Assembly (NCBI GenBank): GCA_965223305.1
Contig: CBDCWT010000067.1
Coordinates: 39,113 to 103,112 of the forward strand
Length of the DNA stretch: 64,000 nucleotides
Source: CBDCWT01 sp965223305
Lineage (GTDB): Bacteria; Planctomycetota; Planctomycetia; Pirellulales; Pirellulaceae
Reading direction: 5' to 3'
Each line of letters begins with the position of its first letter. The first letter of the stretch is position 1. The position numbers and the translations under genes are program-made. Positions 1-9,735 of this stretch are shown here, in pieces. The notes under the pieces are model-generated. The model was given only the letters and a program-made list of their open reading frames with translations, was not told the origin of the DNA and did not search any database.

Positions 1-1
1 G

Positions 2-493
2 GATGACCTCTGGCGAACGCTCACTGACTTCGCGGATCGATTTGGGTTGAGCACCGCGGAGCTGAACATCATGCAAGGCACAGGTAACCACGAATACCAC
101 GCCAGCTGGCGGCGCAAGGAGAAAACGGATCCAGCTCAGATTTGGCGTTCAGACATCCCTCTGCGGACCGGCCGCAGCACGGTCGGCCGTTTGACGATTT
201 CGGGCGTGCAGCAGAGCAACAGTGCGGTGGAGTGGATGAGCGACCTAATTGCCGGCTTGAAACCCTTCGAGTCGCAACTGCTCGAGTTATTGGAAAACAA
301 GTCAGCGAGATCTTCCCAAGATGGACTCTCGTTTCTCGCCACTCCCCACGAGGCTCCTCACGAAGTGGCGACGCTTCCGCAGCAAGTCTTGGAGGGCGGG
401 GGGCAAGGGACCGCGGACGTGACCTCGCCGGCCACGGCGGTCACATCGACCGATCAAGGATCCTCCGCCAAAGTTGAGAGGTTGGGGGGCTAG
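2..493 (+). CDS. C-terminal part of probable WecA/MraY-family sugar-1-phosphate transferase (5' end outside window)
   Basis: The frame is open from base 2, before any start codon, so this is the end of a gene that begins outside the window; 163 residues are visible. It begins DDLWRTLTDFADRFGL and contains YHASW and a conserved-looking stretch around LRTGRSTVGRLTISG, then a low-complexity Gly/Ala/Thr/Ser tail. This resembles, from memory, the cytoplasmic C-terminal extension of planctomycete undecaprenyl-phosphate GlcNAc-1-phosphate transferases; the membrane catalytic part is not visible. Such an enzyme would load the first sugar onto undecaprenyl phosphate at the inner membrane, which fits the glycan locus that follows directly. 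The assignment rests on weak similarity plus context, and the fragment could belong to another glycan or regulatory protein. Confidence 0.45.
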   Translation, partial: DDLWRTLTDFADRFGLSTAELNIMQGTGNHEYHASWRRKEKTDPAQIWRSDIPLRTGRSTVGRLTISGVQQSNSAVEWMSDLIAGLKPFESQLLELLENKSARSSQDGLSFLATPHEAPHEVATLPQQVLEGGGQGTADVTSPATAVTSTDQGSSAKVERLGG

Positions 494-519
494 GGGCTGC
501 GATTCTGAGAGCGCCAGCG

Positions 520-1794
520 TTGGACAATTCCGCCACACAAGCAGTTGAAGCAAACGTCTCGACGCGCGCCCAAGACGCGCTGGTCGCACTCGAACGTTAC
601 ATCCGCAGCGAAGGTTACCGGGGCTACGACCCGTACGACGCGCTCAACAGCCCGATCTTGCGGGCACTGACGCGGCCTCACAAATACGCCCGCATCGCAG
701 CGACGCAGGCGCTTAAGCGACTACCAATCAACGTCCGTCCCCTGTTGCTCATTCGCAAAGAATACAACCCGAAGGGCCTCGGTCTCTTTCTGTGGGGATA
801 CGCAAAGCTTTTTGCTCTCGACCACTCCGACGAGACACGCGCCATCATCCGGATGCTGCTGGCCACGCTCGAGCGACTCCGCAGTCCCGGATATTCCGGC
901 AACTGCTGGGGCTACAACTTCCCTTGGCAGTCCCGCGCTTTCCACCTGCCGCGCTACACACCGACGATCGTTAACACGTCGTTTATCGGCCACGCACTGC
1001 TGGATGTCTATCGATTTACAGGTGAGGCTCGGGCGCTCGAACTCGCCCTGCCGATCAAAGACTTTCTCCTCGGCAGCCTGAATCGGACGGTCGAAGGCGA
1101 CACATTTTGCTTCAGTTACACACCGGTGGATCGCACGGCCATTCACAACGCCAACTTGCTCGGCGCGTCGTTGTTGGTCCGCCTCCAAGATCTAGCAGGA
1201 CTGGACGACGAGTGCAAAGAGCTGGCGTTAAGCAGTCTGAGGTACTCGATGAACTACCAGCACGAAAATGGAGCGTGGTGGTATGCAGAGACCGACTACC
1301 AGCAGTGGATCGACTCGTTTCACACCGGCTTCAACTTGCAGTGTATCAACTGCTTCTTGGAGTTGGGATGCGCCGCGGAATATCGGTCCGCGTTCGACCG
1401 CGGTGTCGACTTCTATGTACAGAACCTATTCGAGGCCGATGGGACGGCAAAATACTTTCACGACCGCCGATTGCCCGAAGATATCCACTCCTACGCCCAG
1501 GCAATCGTCGTCCTGTCGCAGCTCGATCCCCGCGGAAAGCTGCTCGAGAACGTACTCCGCTGCATGTTAGACCGCTTTCGATCGCCATCTGGCTACTTTT
1601 ACTTTCAACGTCGCAGCGGACGACCGAACCAGATCGCCTACATTCGCTGGGCTCAGTCCTGGGCGTTCCACGCGCTAACCGAGTTTGCTCTCGCAGAACG
1701 GAGGCGAACTGCGGTGGGGGCAGACCGTTGCGGTCCGAAGCAACACGCATTCTCCTCCGTTGTAGGGGGGAGGGAAGACCTTGACAAAGTCTGA
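520..1794 (+). CDS. Alpha/alpha-toroid polysaccharide biosynthesis protein (VpsJ-like)
   Basis: A 424-residue soluble protein with repeated helical hairpins and aromatic motifs such as GNCWGYNFPWQ (residues about 127-137), HENGAWWYAET, DSFHTGFNLQ and RWAQSWAFHAL. These are typical of (alpha/alpha)6-toroid proteins found in exopolysaccharide loci, often named VpsJ or misnamed as other enzymes. The fold is used by polysaccharide lyases, epimerases and hydrolases, so a sugar-modifying or glycan-processing role is plausible, but no catalytic residue can be named. The start is a TTG, 26 bases after the previous stop. It is the first complete gene of the glycan locus and lies 33 bases upstream of the carbamoyltransferase. 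Confidence 0.6.
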   Translation: MDNSATQAVEANVSTRAQDALVALERYIRSEGYRGYDPYDALNSPILRALTRPHKYARIAATQALKRLPINVRPLLLIRKEYNPKGLGLFLWGYAKLFALDHSDETRAIIRMLLATLERLRSPGYSGNCWGYNFPWQSRAFHLPRYTPTIVNTSFIGHALLDVYRFTGEARALELALPIKDFLLGSLNRTVEGDTFCFSYTPVDRTAIHNANLLGASLLVRLQDLAGLDDECKELALSSLRYSMNYQHENGAWWYAETDYQQWIDSFHTGFNLQCINCFLELGCAAEYRSAFDRGVDFYVQNLFEADGTAKYFHDRRLPEDIHSYAQAIVVLSQLDPRGKLLENVLRCMLDRFRSPSGYFYFQRRSGRPNQIAYIRWAQSWAFHALTEFALAERRRTAVGADRCGPKQHAFSSVVGGREDLDKV

Positions 1795-1827
1795 CGCACT
1801 AAAGTACCCGTACTTGCAGGAAGCCCT

Positions 1828-3669
1828 ATGCTGACACTCGGCATCCATGATGGTCACACGGCGACGGCCTGTTTATTTGAAGACGGGCGGGTCATCGCCT
1901 GTATCTCGGAAGAGCGGTTGAACCGGCAAAAGGAATGGGCGGGATTCCCTGCCGAGTCGATCAAGCGGTGTCTTTCAATTGCAGGCAAGAGCCCGGAGGA
2001 GATCGACGCGGTCGGTGTTTGTTCTTTGATGCCCCAGATCGGGCATGCTGGCTATGAGTCTCCTGGATTGCACAAACGCCTTTTCTCTCACGCAGCACGG
2101 GTTCTCCCCAAGTCTCTGTTGCAGCGTGCGGGTAACATCGACTGGCTGCACCGCGTGGCACCGATCTTGTATCGTCGCCGCCGTAGCGAGCTGAGACGTT
2201 CGATCGCCGATCTGGGAATTCGCACGCAGCGCATCACATTCTACGACCACCACTTATTGCACGCGGCCACGACCTACTACACCAGCTGGTTTAAAGACGA
2301 GCCGACGTTGGTGCTCACGTTGGACGGATCGGGTGATGCGACATGCGCCACGGTGAACGTGGGCCGCGACGGTCGTATCGAGCGGAAGGACCAAGTGTTC
2401 AACTACAACTCGGTCTGCGAGCTTTACACACGCGTGACCGAGCATCTTGGCATGAAGCCGATGTCGCACGAGTACAAAGTGATGGGGATGGCCCCGTATG
2501 CGTCACGGTATGGATTTGAGGAAACGCTAGACGTTTTCCGGTCGTACTTCCAGATCGATCCCAGTTCACCCACTCGGTTCGTGAACAATTCGGGAGTCTG
2601 GAAGTGGCAGATGCTGAGCAAGTTCCAGCATGAAATTGGACGTACGCGCTTCGATACCGTGGCGGGAGCGGTACAGGAGTTCTTCGAAGAGATCGTCCTA
2701 GATTGGGTCCGCAATGCCATTCGCCGGACTGGCATCGGCAACGTAGCATTGTCGGGCGGCGGGTTCATGAATGTGAAGTTGAACTACCGGATCAGTTGTC
2801 TGCCAGAGGTGCAGCGCCTGTTTGTTTTTCCGAGTTGTGGAGACGAGTCCAATCCAGTGGGGGCGTCAATCTTGGCTGCATTGAACGCTGGTTTCCCCCA
2901 CGACGCTGTCGAGCCTCTTGGAATGATCGACTGGGGGCCGTCCTATACAGAGGACGAGATCCACGACGAGATCAAGCGGATGCTACCCGGTGAGTCGGTA
3001 GAGATGACGTATCACGACGATCCGAACCAAGCCGTGGCTGAGCTGATCTCGGAGGGCAACATCGTGGGCCGTTTCGTTGGCAGAATGGAATGGGGTGCGC
3101 GAGCGCTCGGGAATCGTTCCATCTTGGCTGATGCACGACGCCAAGAAGTCATTCATCGGCTAAATCAAGCGATCAAGATGCGCGATTTTTGGATGCCGTT
3201 TGCGCCAGCGATTCTGGAGTCACATCGCGAGAAGTACATCAACCTCCGCCCAGACTACCCCTGTCCCTACATGACGATCGCACCTGAGACGAAACCAATC
3301 GCTTGGCAAGAGATCCCAGCTGGCATCCATCCGTTTGACAAATCAACACGCTCCCAGGTACTGGACGCCGCACATCACGGCTCATTCCACGAAATGTTGA
3401 AGAGATACGAATCGATCACGGGGATTGGCGGGGTCCTAAACACGTCCTTCAACCTCCATGGTGATCCGGTTGTCTGTTCACCTCGTGACGCCATTTACAC
3501 CTTTCTCAATTCTGGACTCGACGTCCTACAGTTGGAGAACTTCGTTGTCGTCAGGTCAGCGGCGTCATCATTTCTCAAGAGCGCGATCGAGCTGCGGGCT
3601 GCTGAGTCTCGCGGATTGGCTCACGAATCGGCGGAGGCATCATCCGTCGCACGGCCTGCCGCCCACTGA
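1828..3669 (+). CDS. Carbamoyltransferase, NodU/CmcH/TobZ family
   Basis: A 613-residue protein of normal family length. The N-terminal Kae1-like domain starts with LGIHDGHTATACLFEDG and carries the metal-binding FYDHHLLHAAT (residues about 138-148), LTLDGSGD and ALSGGGFMNVKLN; the C-terminal domain has GRMEWGARALGNRSIL, the carbamoyl-phosphate-binding signature. The family activates carbamoyl phosphate with ATP and transfers the carbamoyl group to a hydroxyl, often on a sugar. Here it probably decorates the repeat unit of the polysaccharide. The ATG is preceded by AGGAAG at a suitable distance. All key motifs seen are intact. Confidence 0.9.
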   Translation: MLTLGIHDGHTATACLFEDGRVIACISEERLNRQKEWAGFPAESIKRCLSIAGKSPEEIDAVGVCSLMPQIGHAGYESPGLHKRLFSHAARVLPKSLLQRAGNIDWLHRVAPILYRRRRSELRRSIADLGIRTQRITFYDHHLLHAATTYYTSWFKDEPTLVLTLDGSGDATCATVNVGRDGRIERKDQVFNYNSVCELYTRVTEHLGMKPMSHEYKVMGMAPYASRYGFEETLDVFRSYFQIDPSSPTRFVNNSGVWKWQMLSKFQHEIGRTRFDTVAGAVQEFFEEIVLDWVRNAIRRTGIGNVALSGGGFMNVKLNYRISCLPEVQRLFVFPSCGDESNPVGASILAALNAGFPHDAVEPLGMIDWGPSYTEDEIHDEIKRMLPGESVEMTYHDDPNQAVAELISEGNIVGRFVGRMEWGARALGNRSILADARRQEVIHRLNQAIKMRDFWMPFAPAILESHREKYINLRPDYPCPYMTIAPETKPIAWQEIPAGIHPFDKSTRSQVLDAAHHGSFHEMLKRYESITGIGGVLNTSFNLHGDPVVCSPRDAIYTFLNSGLDVLQLENFVVVRSAASSFLKSAIELRAAESRGLAHESAEASSVARPAAH

Positions 3670-3725
3670 CATCCAGCATACGCCGTTGTTGCATTTCTCC
3701 GCTCTGACTTACTCCTCCGGCCGCC

Positions 3726-4688
3726 ATGGTTGATCTTCTCTCATGCTGTCGTGGGTCAGCTTCGAGCGAAATCGACGCACTAGTTGCTGCCCACCCGCTG
3801 CTGCTGATCTCTGGTTTTTGGAGAAGCGGCACCACGTGGCTTCAGCAGATGGCAGTTGATGCCACGGTATCCAAGTCCGTCTTTGAACCCCTCGACCCGC
3901 GGCATATGCCAGTACCGGTAATCGAGCAACTTCGGACTGTTATGGGCAACGACACGGCATCCCAGCAGCTTGCATGTTTTGTGCCGTGGTTCGACGATCC
4001 GTCTCACATCCCCGATCGGTTGCGGACATATCTCGTTGACTGCGGCCGAGCAAAGTCGCGAGGCTATCGCTTGCGGCGCGCGCGCTCCTCAATGGTCGAG
4101 TGCTTGCGACGCCCCGTCGTGATCAAGTTTGTCCGCGGCCACTTTTCACTTGGCGCGTTTTCGGCCATGTACGATGTTCCCGTACTTCACATCTCGCGAG
4201 ATCCGCGCGCCGTCGTTGCCAGTCTGGTTAGGGGAAATTGGTGGGCGGGTTGGTTGGACAGTCTTTCGCTCAGGTCATTGCTCATAGATCCGCAAGATGA
4301 TCGCGGAAGCAACTTGTCCAGGTGGTACGCCTTAATAGACAAGTATGAGCAAGGATCATCGATACACCGGCTAGTTGTGTATTGGTATATCCTGGAGGAA
4401 CACGCCCGAGAGTTCACAGCAAAGTCGCAACGTGCCCACTTGATTGAATATGAGCGCCTCAGCTCGGACCCGAAGCTCCTTTTGGATGCGTGCGATGCAG
4501 TCGGTGTGCCAACCGCCGATGCCAGCGTTCATCACAACCGAAACAGCCCTACTACTGGCAGGAAGAGCAAGAACGTAACCACGGCGACTAGACGTGAAAG
4601 GTGGCGTTCCGAGTTGTCGCCCGGCGAACAAAAGGCGATCGAGTGTGTCCTTGACGATTGCCGTTCAACAGCCAATTGGGTGTTGTAG
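3726..4688 (+). CDS. Sulfotransferase family protein (PAPS-dependent)
   Basis: A 320-residue protein with the 5'-phosphosulfate-binding loop LLISGFWRSGTTWLQQM (residues about 27-43) and the 3'-phosphate-binding motif ISRDPRAVVASL (about 157-168), the two signatures of PAPS-dependent sulfotransferases. It probably adds sulfate to a sugar of the glycan made by this locus; sulfated polysaccharides are common in marine planctomycetes. No signal peptide is seen, so it acts in the cytoplasm. The reading frame overlaps an upstream extension of the next gene, but that gene's preferred start lies just past this stop. Confidence 0.85.
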   Translation: MVDLLSCCRGSASSEIDALVAAHPLLLISGFWRSGTTWLQQMAVDATVSKSVFEPLDPRHMPVPVIEQLRTVMGNDTASQQLACFVPWFDDPSHIPDRLRTYLVDCGRAKSRGYRLRRARSSMVECLRRPVVIKFVRGHFSLGAFSAMYDVPVLHISRDPRAVVASLVRGNWWAGWLDSLSLRSLLIDPQDDRGSNLSRWYALIDKYEQGSSIHRLVVYWYILEEHAREFTAKSQRAHLIEYERLSSDPKLLLDACDAVGVPTADASVHHNRNSPTTGRKSKNVTTATRRERWRSELSPGEQKAIECVLDDCRSTANWVL

Positions 4689-4705
4689 TAGACGAAGAAA
4701 ATAGG

Positions 4706-5920
4706 ATGAGCGCTACGAACGCGAAAATCTACTATGTTGGCTCTGGCGATGTGCTCAAGGGGCGAGTTGAGCCAATCATCTGGATGCGTACCTGCGAGTG
4801 GCTCCAGCACCTGGGATTCTCCGTCAGCCTGGTGACATTCTACTGTTTTCGCAGCGACAACATCCGAATTCGAGATATCAGAAAGCACTTCGGCGTATCT
4901 ACAAGATTTCCCATCTTTATTCTCCCGACACTGCTCTCATCGCGCCTTTCGGGACCAACATGGACGCGGCTGAATCAGGGGATCGGCATTTTCTTTTTCT
5001 TGTTGCCGTTATTTCTGAGGAGAAGGCAGTTTGTGGTCTATTCCAAGCAGATTCTCGCAATGCGAATCACCGCTTGGCTGGAGCAGATTTTCAAACACCG
5101 TGTCACCAAGGTGTTCGAATTGCATGTACTGAGTGACACCGTACAGGCGAGAAAGACGATCCGAGAAGTGGATCTGGTGGTCGTCAATTGTCGGCGGGTT
5201 GCGATGCGAGTCGAAGACGCCGGTGCGGACCCGAGCAAGATCCTTGTTGCTTACAATGGGCCGTTCGGAGTCGTATCCAGCGCATCCAAGGAGGAAGCAA
5301 GACAGGAGATTGGAGTCGTCGAGTCACGGCCTAAACAGGTGTTTTTTACCGGGAAGATTGTCCAGTCGCAACTCGACTTTCTGCTGCGGGCCGCCGAATT
5401 ACTGCGAGATTCGGAAATCGAGTTCCACGTTGTCGGCGGAAATCCGCGAGTGCTCAGGCAGGCGCGGCGACGGGTGCGCGAAGAACGGTTGGCCAACATT
5501 CGTTTTCACGGTTTTCAGCCCCCTTCACGCATCGGCGTTTACCTGCGCGCAGCGGACTTCTTATTGTCCGTATACGACAACGATTGGCCAGCCATTGACC
5601 AAGCGACGCCTGCGAAACTTTTTGACTACCTCTTGTCCGGCCGTCCGATCTTTTGCTCGAACAATACAGCGATTGAAGAGCTATTTAGGCATGAAAGAAA
5701 CTGTATCTTCTTCGACTCAAGCGATGTCAGTAAGTTCGCTACGGAGCTGGCGAACTACAGTTTGCCTGAGAACCAAGCAGTTTTGCGTGACATGGTCCGC
5801 AATAATCGCGACCTCGCCAGCACGCTAGGTTGGGATGTGCGTGGCCAACTCATAGGACGTCGGATTGCAGTACTTGTTGAGCCGTCGCGAAGTCCAGCTA
5901 GAGCGGCCGCATTGAGTTGA
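4706..5920 (+). CDS. Glycosyltransferase, GT4-like
   Basis: A 404-residue glycosyltransferase. The N-terminal Rossmann half starts KIYYVGSGDVLKGR; the C-terminal half has QVFFTGKI, HVVGGNPRVL, IRFHGFQPPSRIGVYLRAAD and TPAKLFDYLLSGRPIF, the nucleotide-sugar-binding region of GT-B enzymes. A TTG at 4658 extends the frame 16 residues into the sulfotransferase gene, but the ATG at 4706 leaves a normal N terminus and follows the previous stop. The hydrophobic stretch IFFFLLPLFL is short and may be a membrane-contact helix. It would transfer one sugar of the repeat unit on the cytoplasmic face. Confidence 0.82.
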   Translation: MSATNAKIYYVGSGDVLKGRVEPIIWMRTCEWLQHLGFSVSLVTFYCFRSDNIRIRDIRKHFGVSTRFPIFILPTLLSSRLSGPTWTRLNQGIGIFFFLLPLFLRRRQFVVYSKQILAMRITAWLEQIFKHRVTKVFELHVLSDTVQARKTIREVDLVVVNCRRVAMRVEDAGADPSKILVAYNGPFGVVSSASKEEARQEIGVVESRPKQVFFTGKIVQSQLDFLLRAAELLRDSEIEFHVVGGNPRVLRQARRRVREERLANIRFHGFQPPSRIGVYLRAADFLLSVYDNDWPAIDQATPAKLFDYLLSGRPIFCSNNTAIEELFRHERNCIFFDSSDVSKFATELANYSLPENQAVLRDMVRNNRDLASTLGWDVRGQLIGRRIAVLVEPSRSPARAAALS

Positions 5921-7221
5921 AGAAAAAGCTGACCCTCGTGATGCTAGGCGGGTCCGTGCGCACCGCTTGCCGTGTGCTTCAAGGGCTAGTTATCGCGAGC
6001 TTCCTGCCTGCAGAAGTTTACGGCGCCTATACGGTCATATTCTCGGTTATCGCAGTCGTCTTCGGAATCGTCGATTTCCGAGTTGCCGACACGGTCATAC
6101 GCTTCACGGACGAGATGCGTCAACGAGAAGGTCGACTCGCCGCCCAGTGGCTCGGCCTGTGCTTTCTTTTGGCTGAAGCCGCAAAAGGGATTGCCGCAAT
6201 CATCCTGGTGGGCGGCGCATCTTACTTTCTGGGGAGATATGTCTATCGAGGAATTCCAGGCTTCGCACTCTTCGCCGTAGCCTTCAGCCTGCATAATTTC
6301 TTCCTCACGTTCAACCCGACCCTGAGTGCATTCCTGAGGATTGCCGGCCGATTTTCATGGCTGTCGGCGTACGACATTGTGTTCGGTATTGGCTCGGTGT
6401 GTGGCATCGCGTTTACACTGGCACGATCTCCAAACTTAGTTCCGCTGGCGGTCGCCTTTGCGACGATCGGGCTATGTGGTGCGGTCTTCAAGATCGCGAT
6501 TTGCTGGGGTTGCTTTCGAAATAGCTTCAAGTTGGCCAGCCTCGCGCAGCTGCGCGAGTTTCCAAAGCCAAACGTACCTTGGCGGGAGCTGATCTCCTTC
6601 ACAGTCGACTTGAGTGCTGCGTCGACACTTCGCTTTTTATATCGCAACCTAGATGTGCTGATATTGGGCGCGCTTTGTCCCGCTTCAACAGTGGGAGTGT
6701 ACGGTTTGGCAAGAAAGATTCGGCTGCTGCCGGCGATGTTACTGGATACGACCACCACCGTTCTTTACCCTGAGTTTTCGAAGAAGTGCGCCAGTGGAAA
6801 CAAGGAGCAGGTGTTTACACTCTTGTTCAAAGTCACAAAGGTTTCTCTTGCGGCGTCGACAGTGCTCTTTTTCTTGATAGCTGTGACAGCTCGGTTTGCC
6901 GTACCACAACTCTTCGACTCGACATACGAGGAGGCCGTTAAGTTGATCTGGTGGTTCGGGCCAGAAGTCATCATATCGACCGGTCTAATTTCCTGGGCCA
7001 GCGCCGCCATGGCAACTGGGAACAGCCGCTTGCTTGTGATCACCGCTGCACTTCGGTTGATTACGCTAATCGCTGTCGTGCCCCTGGTAATGTTGGCACC
7101 AAACGAGCCACAAGCAATGGCCTTGGCACTAGGCTTTGCTGTCGTCGCCAGCAATCTCCTTCTGGTCCGACGACTTTCTGGCGCGTCACCTCGTGCGTGC
7201 TCTACCGTGACACCGAGCTAA
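5917..7221 (+). CDS. Oligosaccharide flippase, Wzx/MATE-like
   Basis: A 434-residue polytopic membrane protein with about 12-14 hydrophobic segments; the N-terminal region LGGSVRTACRVLQGLVIASFL...YGAYTVIFSV resembles polysaccharide biosynthesis (Wzx/RfbX) proteins, as does the internal PWRELISFTVDLSAASTLRF...LDVLILGAL. Wzx flips undecaprenyl-linked repeat units across the inner membrane. The TTG start overlaps the previous stop as TTGA and the stop overlaps the next ATG as TAATG, so translation is probably coupled on both sides. With the polymerase immediately downstream this marks a Wzx/Wzy pathway rather than an ABC-transporter pathway. Confidence 0.83.
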   Translation: MKKKLTLVMLGGSVRTACRVLQGLVIASFLPAEVYGAYTVIFSVIAVVFGIVDFRVADTVIRFTDEMRQREGRLAAQWLGLCFLLAEAAKGIAAIILVGGASYFLGRYVYRGIPGFALFAVAFSLHNFFLTFNPTLSAFLRIAGRFSWLSAYDIVFGIGSVCGIAFTLARSPNLVPLAVAFATIGLCGAVFKIAICWGCFRNSFKLASLAQLREFPKPNVPWRELISFTVDLSAASTLRFLYRNLDVLILGALCPASTVGVYGLARKIRLLPAMLLDTTTTVLYPEFSKKCASGNKEQVFTLLFKVTKVSLAASTVLFFLIAVTARFAVPQLFDSTYEEAVKLIWWFGPEVIISTGLISWASAAMATGNSRLLVITAALRLITLIAVVPLVMLAPNEPQAMALALGFAVVASNLLLVRRLSGASPRACSTVTPS

Positions 7222-8669
7222 TGGCAGGCGACTTACTCGATCTAGTATTCTCCGGCGAAGTCATGATCGTGCTGGGCTTTGCCGTCGCGTGTTTGGCAAT
7301 CTTGGTTCTGGCCTACAAGCCAAGGACAGGTGTTCTCGTTGCTTTGGCACTGAAACCTTTTGTCGACATGTTTTGGTGGAGCAAGGTACAAGCAGGCTTG
7401 TCACCGTTGCACCTGATGGGGGTCGGTGTGCCGGCGATCGCCCTGATCGGTATTTGGCGGTCCAAACCGGCTCCACGGCCCTCGCCTCTTGATCGTGTGG
7501 TGCTACTCTATTTGGCTCTACTGACCTTCAGCACGGTGTTCAAGATGGTGACGGCACCGGAGCATGCGGTGAATGCAGTCGACGCATACCTTCGGCTGTT
7601 GTCTGTCACGTCGTTTTATTGGATCGGAAAACAGCTGTTTGTCGGGTCGCGCGACAAGCGGCTCTTGGTTGCATGTCTGATTGGAAGTCTGGTCATTCCG
7701 TTCGGAACGACTCTCTTTCAGCAGGGTTTCTCAATTCGAACGGTGCATTCGGATGATGTTTTCGCCGCTAACCCGGAGGCCAAGTCCAACGAAGTGTCTG
7801 GCTTCTACCTCGGCGCTCGCCACGGCATCCAGCGAATCTCCGGAGCCTACGAAGGTGTCTATGAGCTTGCGTTCCTTGGCGTGGTGTCGGTGATCCTGGG
7901 TCTTGCACTGTTAGAAGCCGAGGATGTCAAACGTGGTGCTGTCTGCTGGCTTCTGCTACTTGTCGGAGGTTACTTTCTCTACTTCACCTATTCGCGTTCG
8001 GCTTGGATCGCATCCATGGGGACAATTCTCTTGTGCCAGTTCTTCCGTCGTCGGCTTGCGCTGGCACTCGGCATCCTCTCTGTCTGTGTGATGCTGTTCT
8101 TCCTAAACGAAACTGTGCACCATCGTTTCGAAGATGAGGTTGGTGCGGTTACTGGCACGTCGGAGTTTGGACGACTGGGTTATGGACGCGGGTTCGTGTG
8201 GAAACGGACGATGCGAGACTTTCATAAATGGCCGATCGAGAAACAACTTCTAGGTGGCTTCGGCATCGGGAATCCCGAGAATCAGTTTCTGAACATGCTC
8301 GTCTTTTTTGGCTACGTCGGCCTGGCTGGCATGCTCATCATGATGTGCACTGCTACATTGACCCTATTAGCTGCACTGGCTCGGCTGCCTCGTGAACGAA
8401 CGTACTTGAACAACACAAAGCTACTATTCGGATGCATGATCGTTGTCTGCTATTGGTTCGCCGGGCTGGGTAACGGATTCAACGTTCAGATCTCGATCCA
8501 ATGGGTACTTTGGACTTGGACCGGACTAATCGTCGCAGACGATTTCCAGCTGGGTCGGAAGTCGAGATCGACTGGTTCCACATGGCGACGATCGAACCCC
8601 ACGCGAGCTCGGCGGGTGCGTACAAGCCAGCAGAGACCACGGCCAGCAGCAAGGCCGATGAGAACATAG
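7221..8669 (+). CDS. O-antigen ligase/polymerase-like membrane protein (Wzy_C type)
   Basis: A 482-residue protein with about 10-12 membrane segments. The late region FGIGNPENQFLNMLVFFGYVG looks like the periplasmic loop of Wzy/WaaL enzymes (usual form HNxxL near a helix), and FTYSRSAWIAS resembles the conserved SRSA motif before it. It would polymerise the flipped repeat units on the periplasmic side. The frame is open further upstream to 6951, but the ATG at 7221 overlaps the flippase stop (TAATG) and begins the first hydrophobic segment, so it is preferred. Polymerase and ligase cannot be told apart by sequence; context favours polymerase. Confidence 0.75.
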   Translation: MAGDLLDLVFSGEVMIVLGFAVACLAILVLAYKPRTGVLVALALKPFVDMFWWSKVQAGLSPLHLMGVGVPAIALIGIWRSKPAPRPSPLDRVVLLYLALLTFSTVFKMVTAPEHAVNAVDAYLRLLSVTSFYWIGKQLFVGSRDKRLLVACLIGSLVIPFGTTLFQQGFSIRTVHSDDVFAANPEAKSNEVSGFYLGARHGIQRISGAYEGVYELAFLGVVSVILGLALLEAEDVKRGAVCWLLLLVGGYFLYFTYSRSAWIASMGTILLCQFFRRRLALALGILSVCVMLFFLNETVHHRFEDEVGAVTGTSEFGRLGYGRGFVWKRTMRDFHKWPIEKQLLGGFGIGNPENQFLNMLVFFGYVGLAGMLIMMCTATLTLLAALARLPRERTYLNNTKLLFGCMIVVCYWFAGLGNGFNVQISIQWVLWTWTGLIVADDFQLGRKSRSTGSTWRRSNPTRARRVRTSQQRPRPAARPMRT

Positions 8670-8676
8670 ACGACGA

Positions 8677-9735
8677 TTGCTTGCGCCCCCAAACATAGCT
8701 GCCGATGCACAGGTCCTCGGCTTACACCGTGAGCTCGATGCCGCGGTCAACGGCGAGTCCCCAAAATCCCGAAGCCGGCATTTGTTTTCGGTTCTGCTGC
8801 CCCGTGCGGAGTTACTCCGCCGATGTAGAGAGATCGTCGAGAAAGTCGACGTCTTGGCATCGCCCCGTTCCACAATTCGGAACAGCATGTCTCTTGCAGT
8901 TCACCAATATGCTGGCAACAATTCTTTTGTGCTGCAGATGGCTGAGATCTGCCGTCCCATAATTAGTGGTGGACTGGCAGATGTGCTGATCCAGGGAAGT
9001 CTTGGTACGCAAGAGGAGGTGAGGTATAGCGACTTCGATGCAGTAGCGGTACTAAGGCAGGATAGTTTTCGGTCGGCCGACACTCTCTACGAGGTGGTGT
9101 CGTTGCTTCGTCAATCAAGGTCCATCATGTACTCGATGGATCCACTGCAACACCATGGCTGGTTCACGATTCCCTTTTTTGTGTGGCATCAATATCACGA
9201 GAGCTATCTGCCACTGGCGGCGCTGGAGCATGCAGCCGCTCTCGGCCGACCATTTAGCACGCAGCTTTCCATCTGCACGGAAGACAGACTTCGCGAACGA
9301 CTCGTCGCATTCTGCCAAGCGATCCGCTCGGAGGTCGAGTCTCGCCGTTACCTCCAAAGTTGGTACGCCTGTAAATCGTTCTTGAGCAAACTTTTGCTGC
9401 TCCCGGCGATGTACGTTCAAGTGCGCGATAATCGCGGTGTCTTTAAGGCACACAGTTTCGCATCCGCGAAGCCGGACTTTTCACCCGAGGCGTGGCTTGC
9501 GATTGAAGTTGCCACCAAGCTGCGTACAGATTGGTGCCCACCTCGCACCGGTTGGCGGCGGCTGAAACGAAGGCCAGACATCATCGGCATGGTCGCACGC
9601 CGGAGACTCTCTGGTCGCTTACCGAAGGAGCTCAAACAGACAATGGGCGGCGAAATGGAACATTCAGTTACCCAGCTACTTCATGAGATCGAAGGCCGAT
9701 TACCAGAAGATCAATGCCATCATGATGTTCGTTAG
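8677..9735 (+). CDS. Nucleotidyltransferase-fold protein, first of a tandem pair
   Basis: A 352-residue protein. Around residue 107 it has DVLIQGSLGTQEEVRYSDFD, the GS...DxD signature of the DNA polymerase beta-like nucleotidyltransferase fold. The rest is helical and not recognised. The TTG start at 8677 follows the polymerase stop by seven bases. The next gene carries the same signature in a divergent protein. A role in the glycan locus is inferred only from position: it might transfer a nucleotide or nucleotide-linked group to a sugar or carrier, or regulate the locus. MNT-type antitoxins share the fold, but no HEPN toxin partner is visible. Confidence 0.5.
   Translation: MLAPPNIAADAQVLGLHRELDAAVNGESPKSRSRHLFSVLLPRAELLRRCREIVEKVDVLASPRSTIRNSMSLAVHQYAGNNSFVLQMAEICRPIISGGLADVLIQGSLGTQEEVRYSDFDAVAVLRQDSFRSADTLYEVVSLLRQSRSIMYSMDPLQHHGWFTIPFFVWHQYHESYLPLAALEHAAALGRPFSTQLSICTEDRLRERLVAFCQAIRSEVESRRYLQSWYACKSFLSKLLLLPAMYVQVRDNRGVFKAHSFASAKPDFSPEAWLAIEVATKLRTDWCPPRTGWRRLKRRPDIIGMVARRRLSGRLPKELKQTMGGEMEHSVTQLLHEIEGRLPEDQCHHDVR

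Noticed and set aside
1107..1784. 225-codon frame overlapping the alpha/alpha-toroid gene
   Set aside because: Its product is Arg-rich with no domain, while the toroid frame has conserved aromatic motifs throughout.
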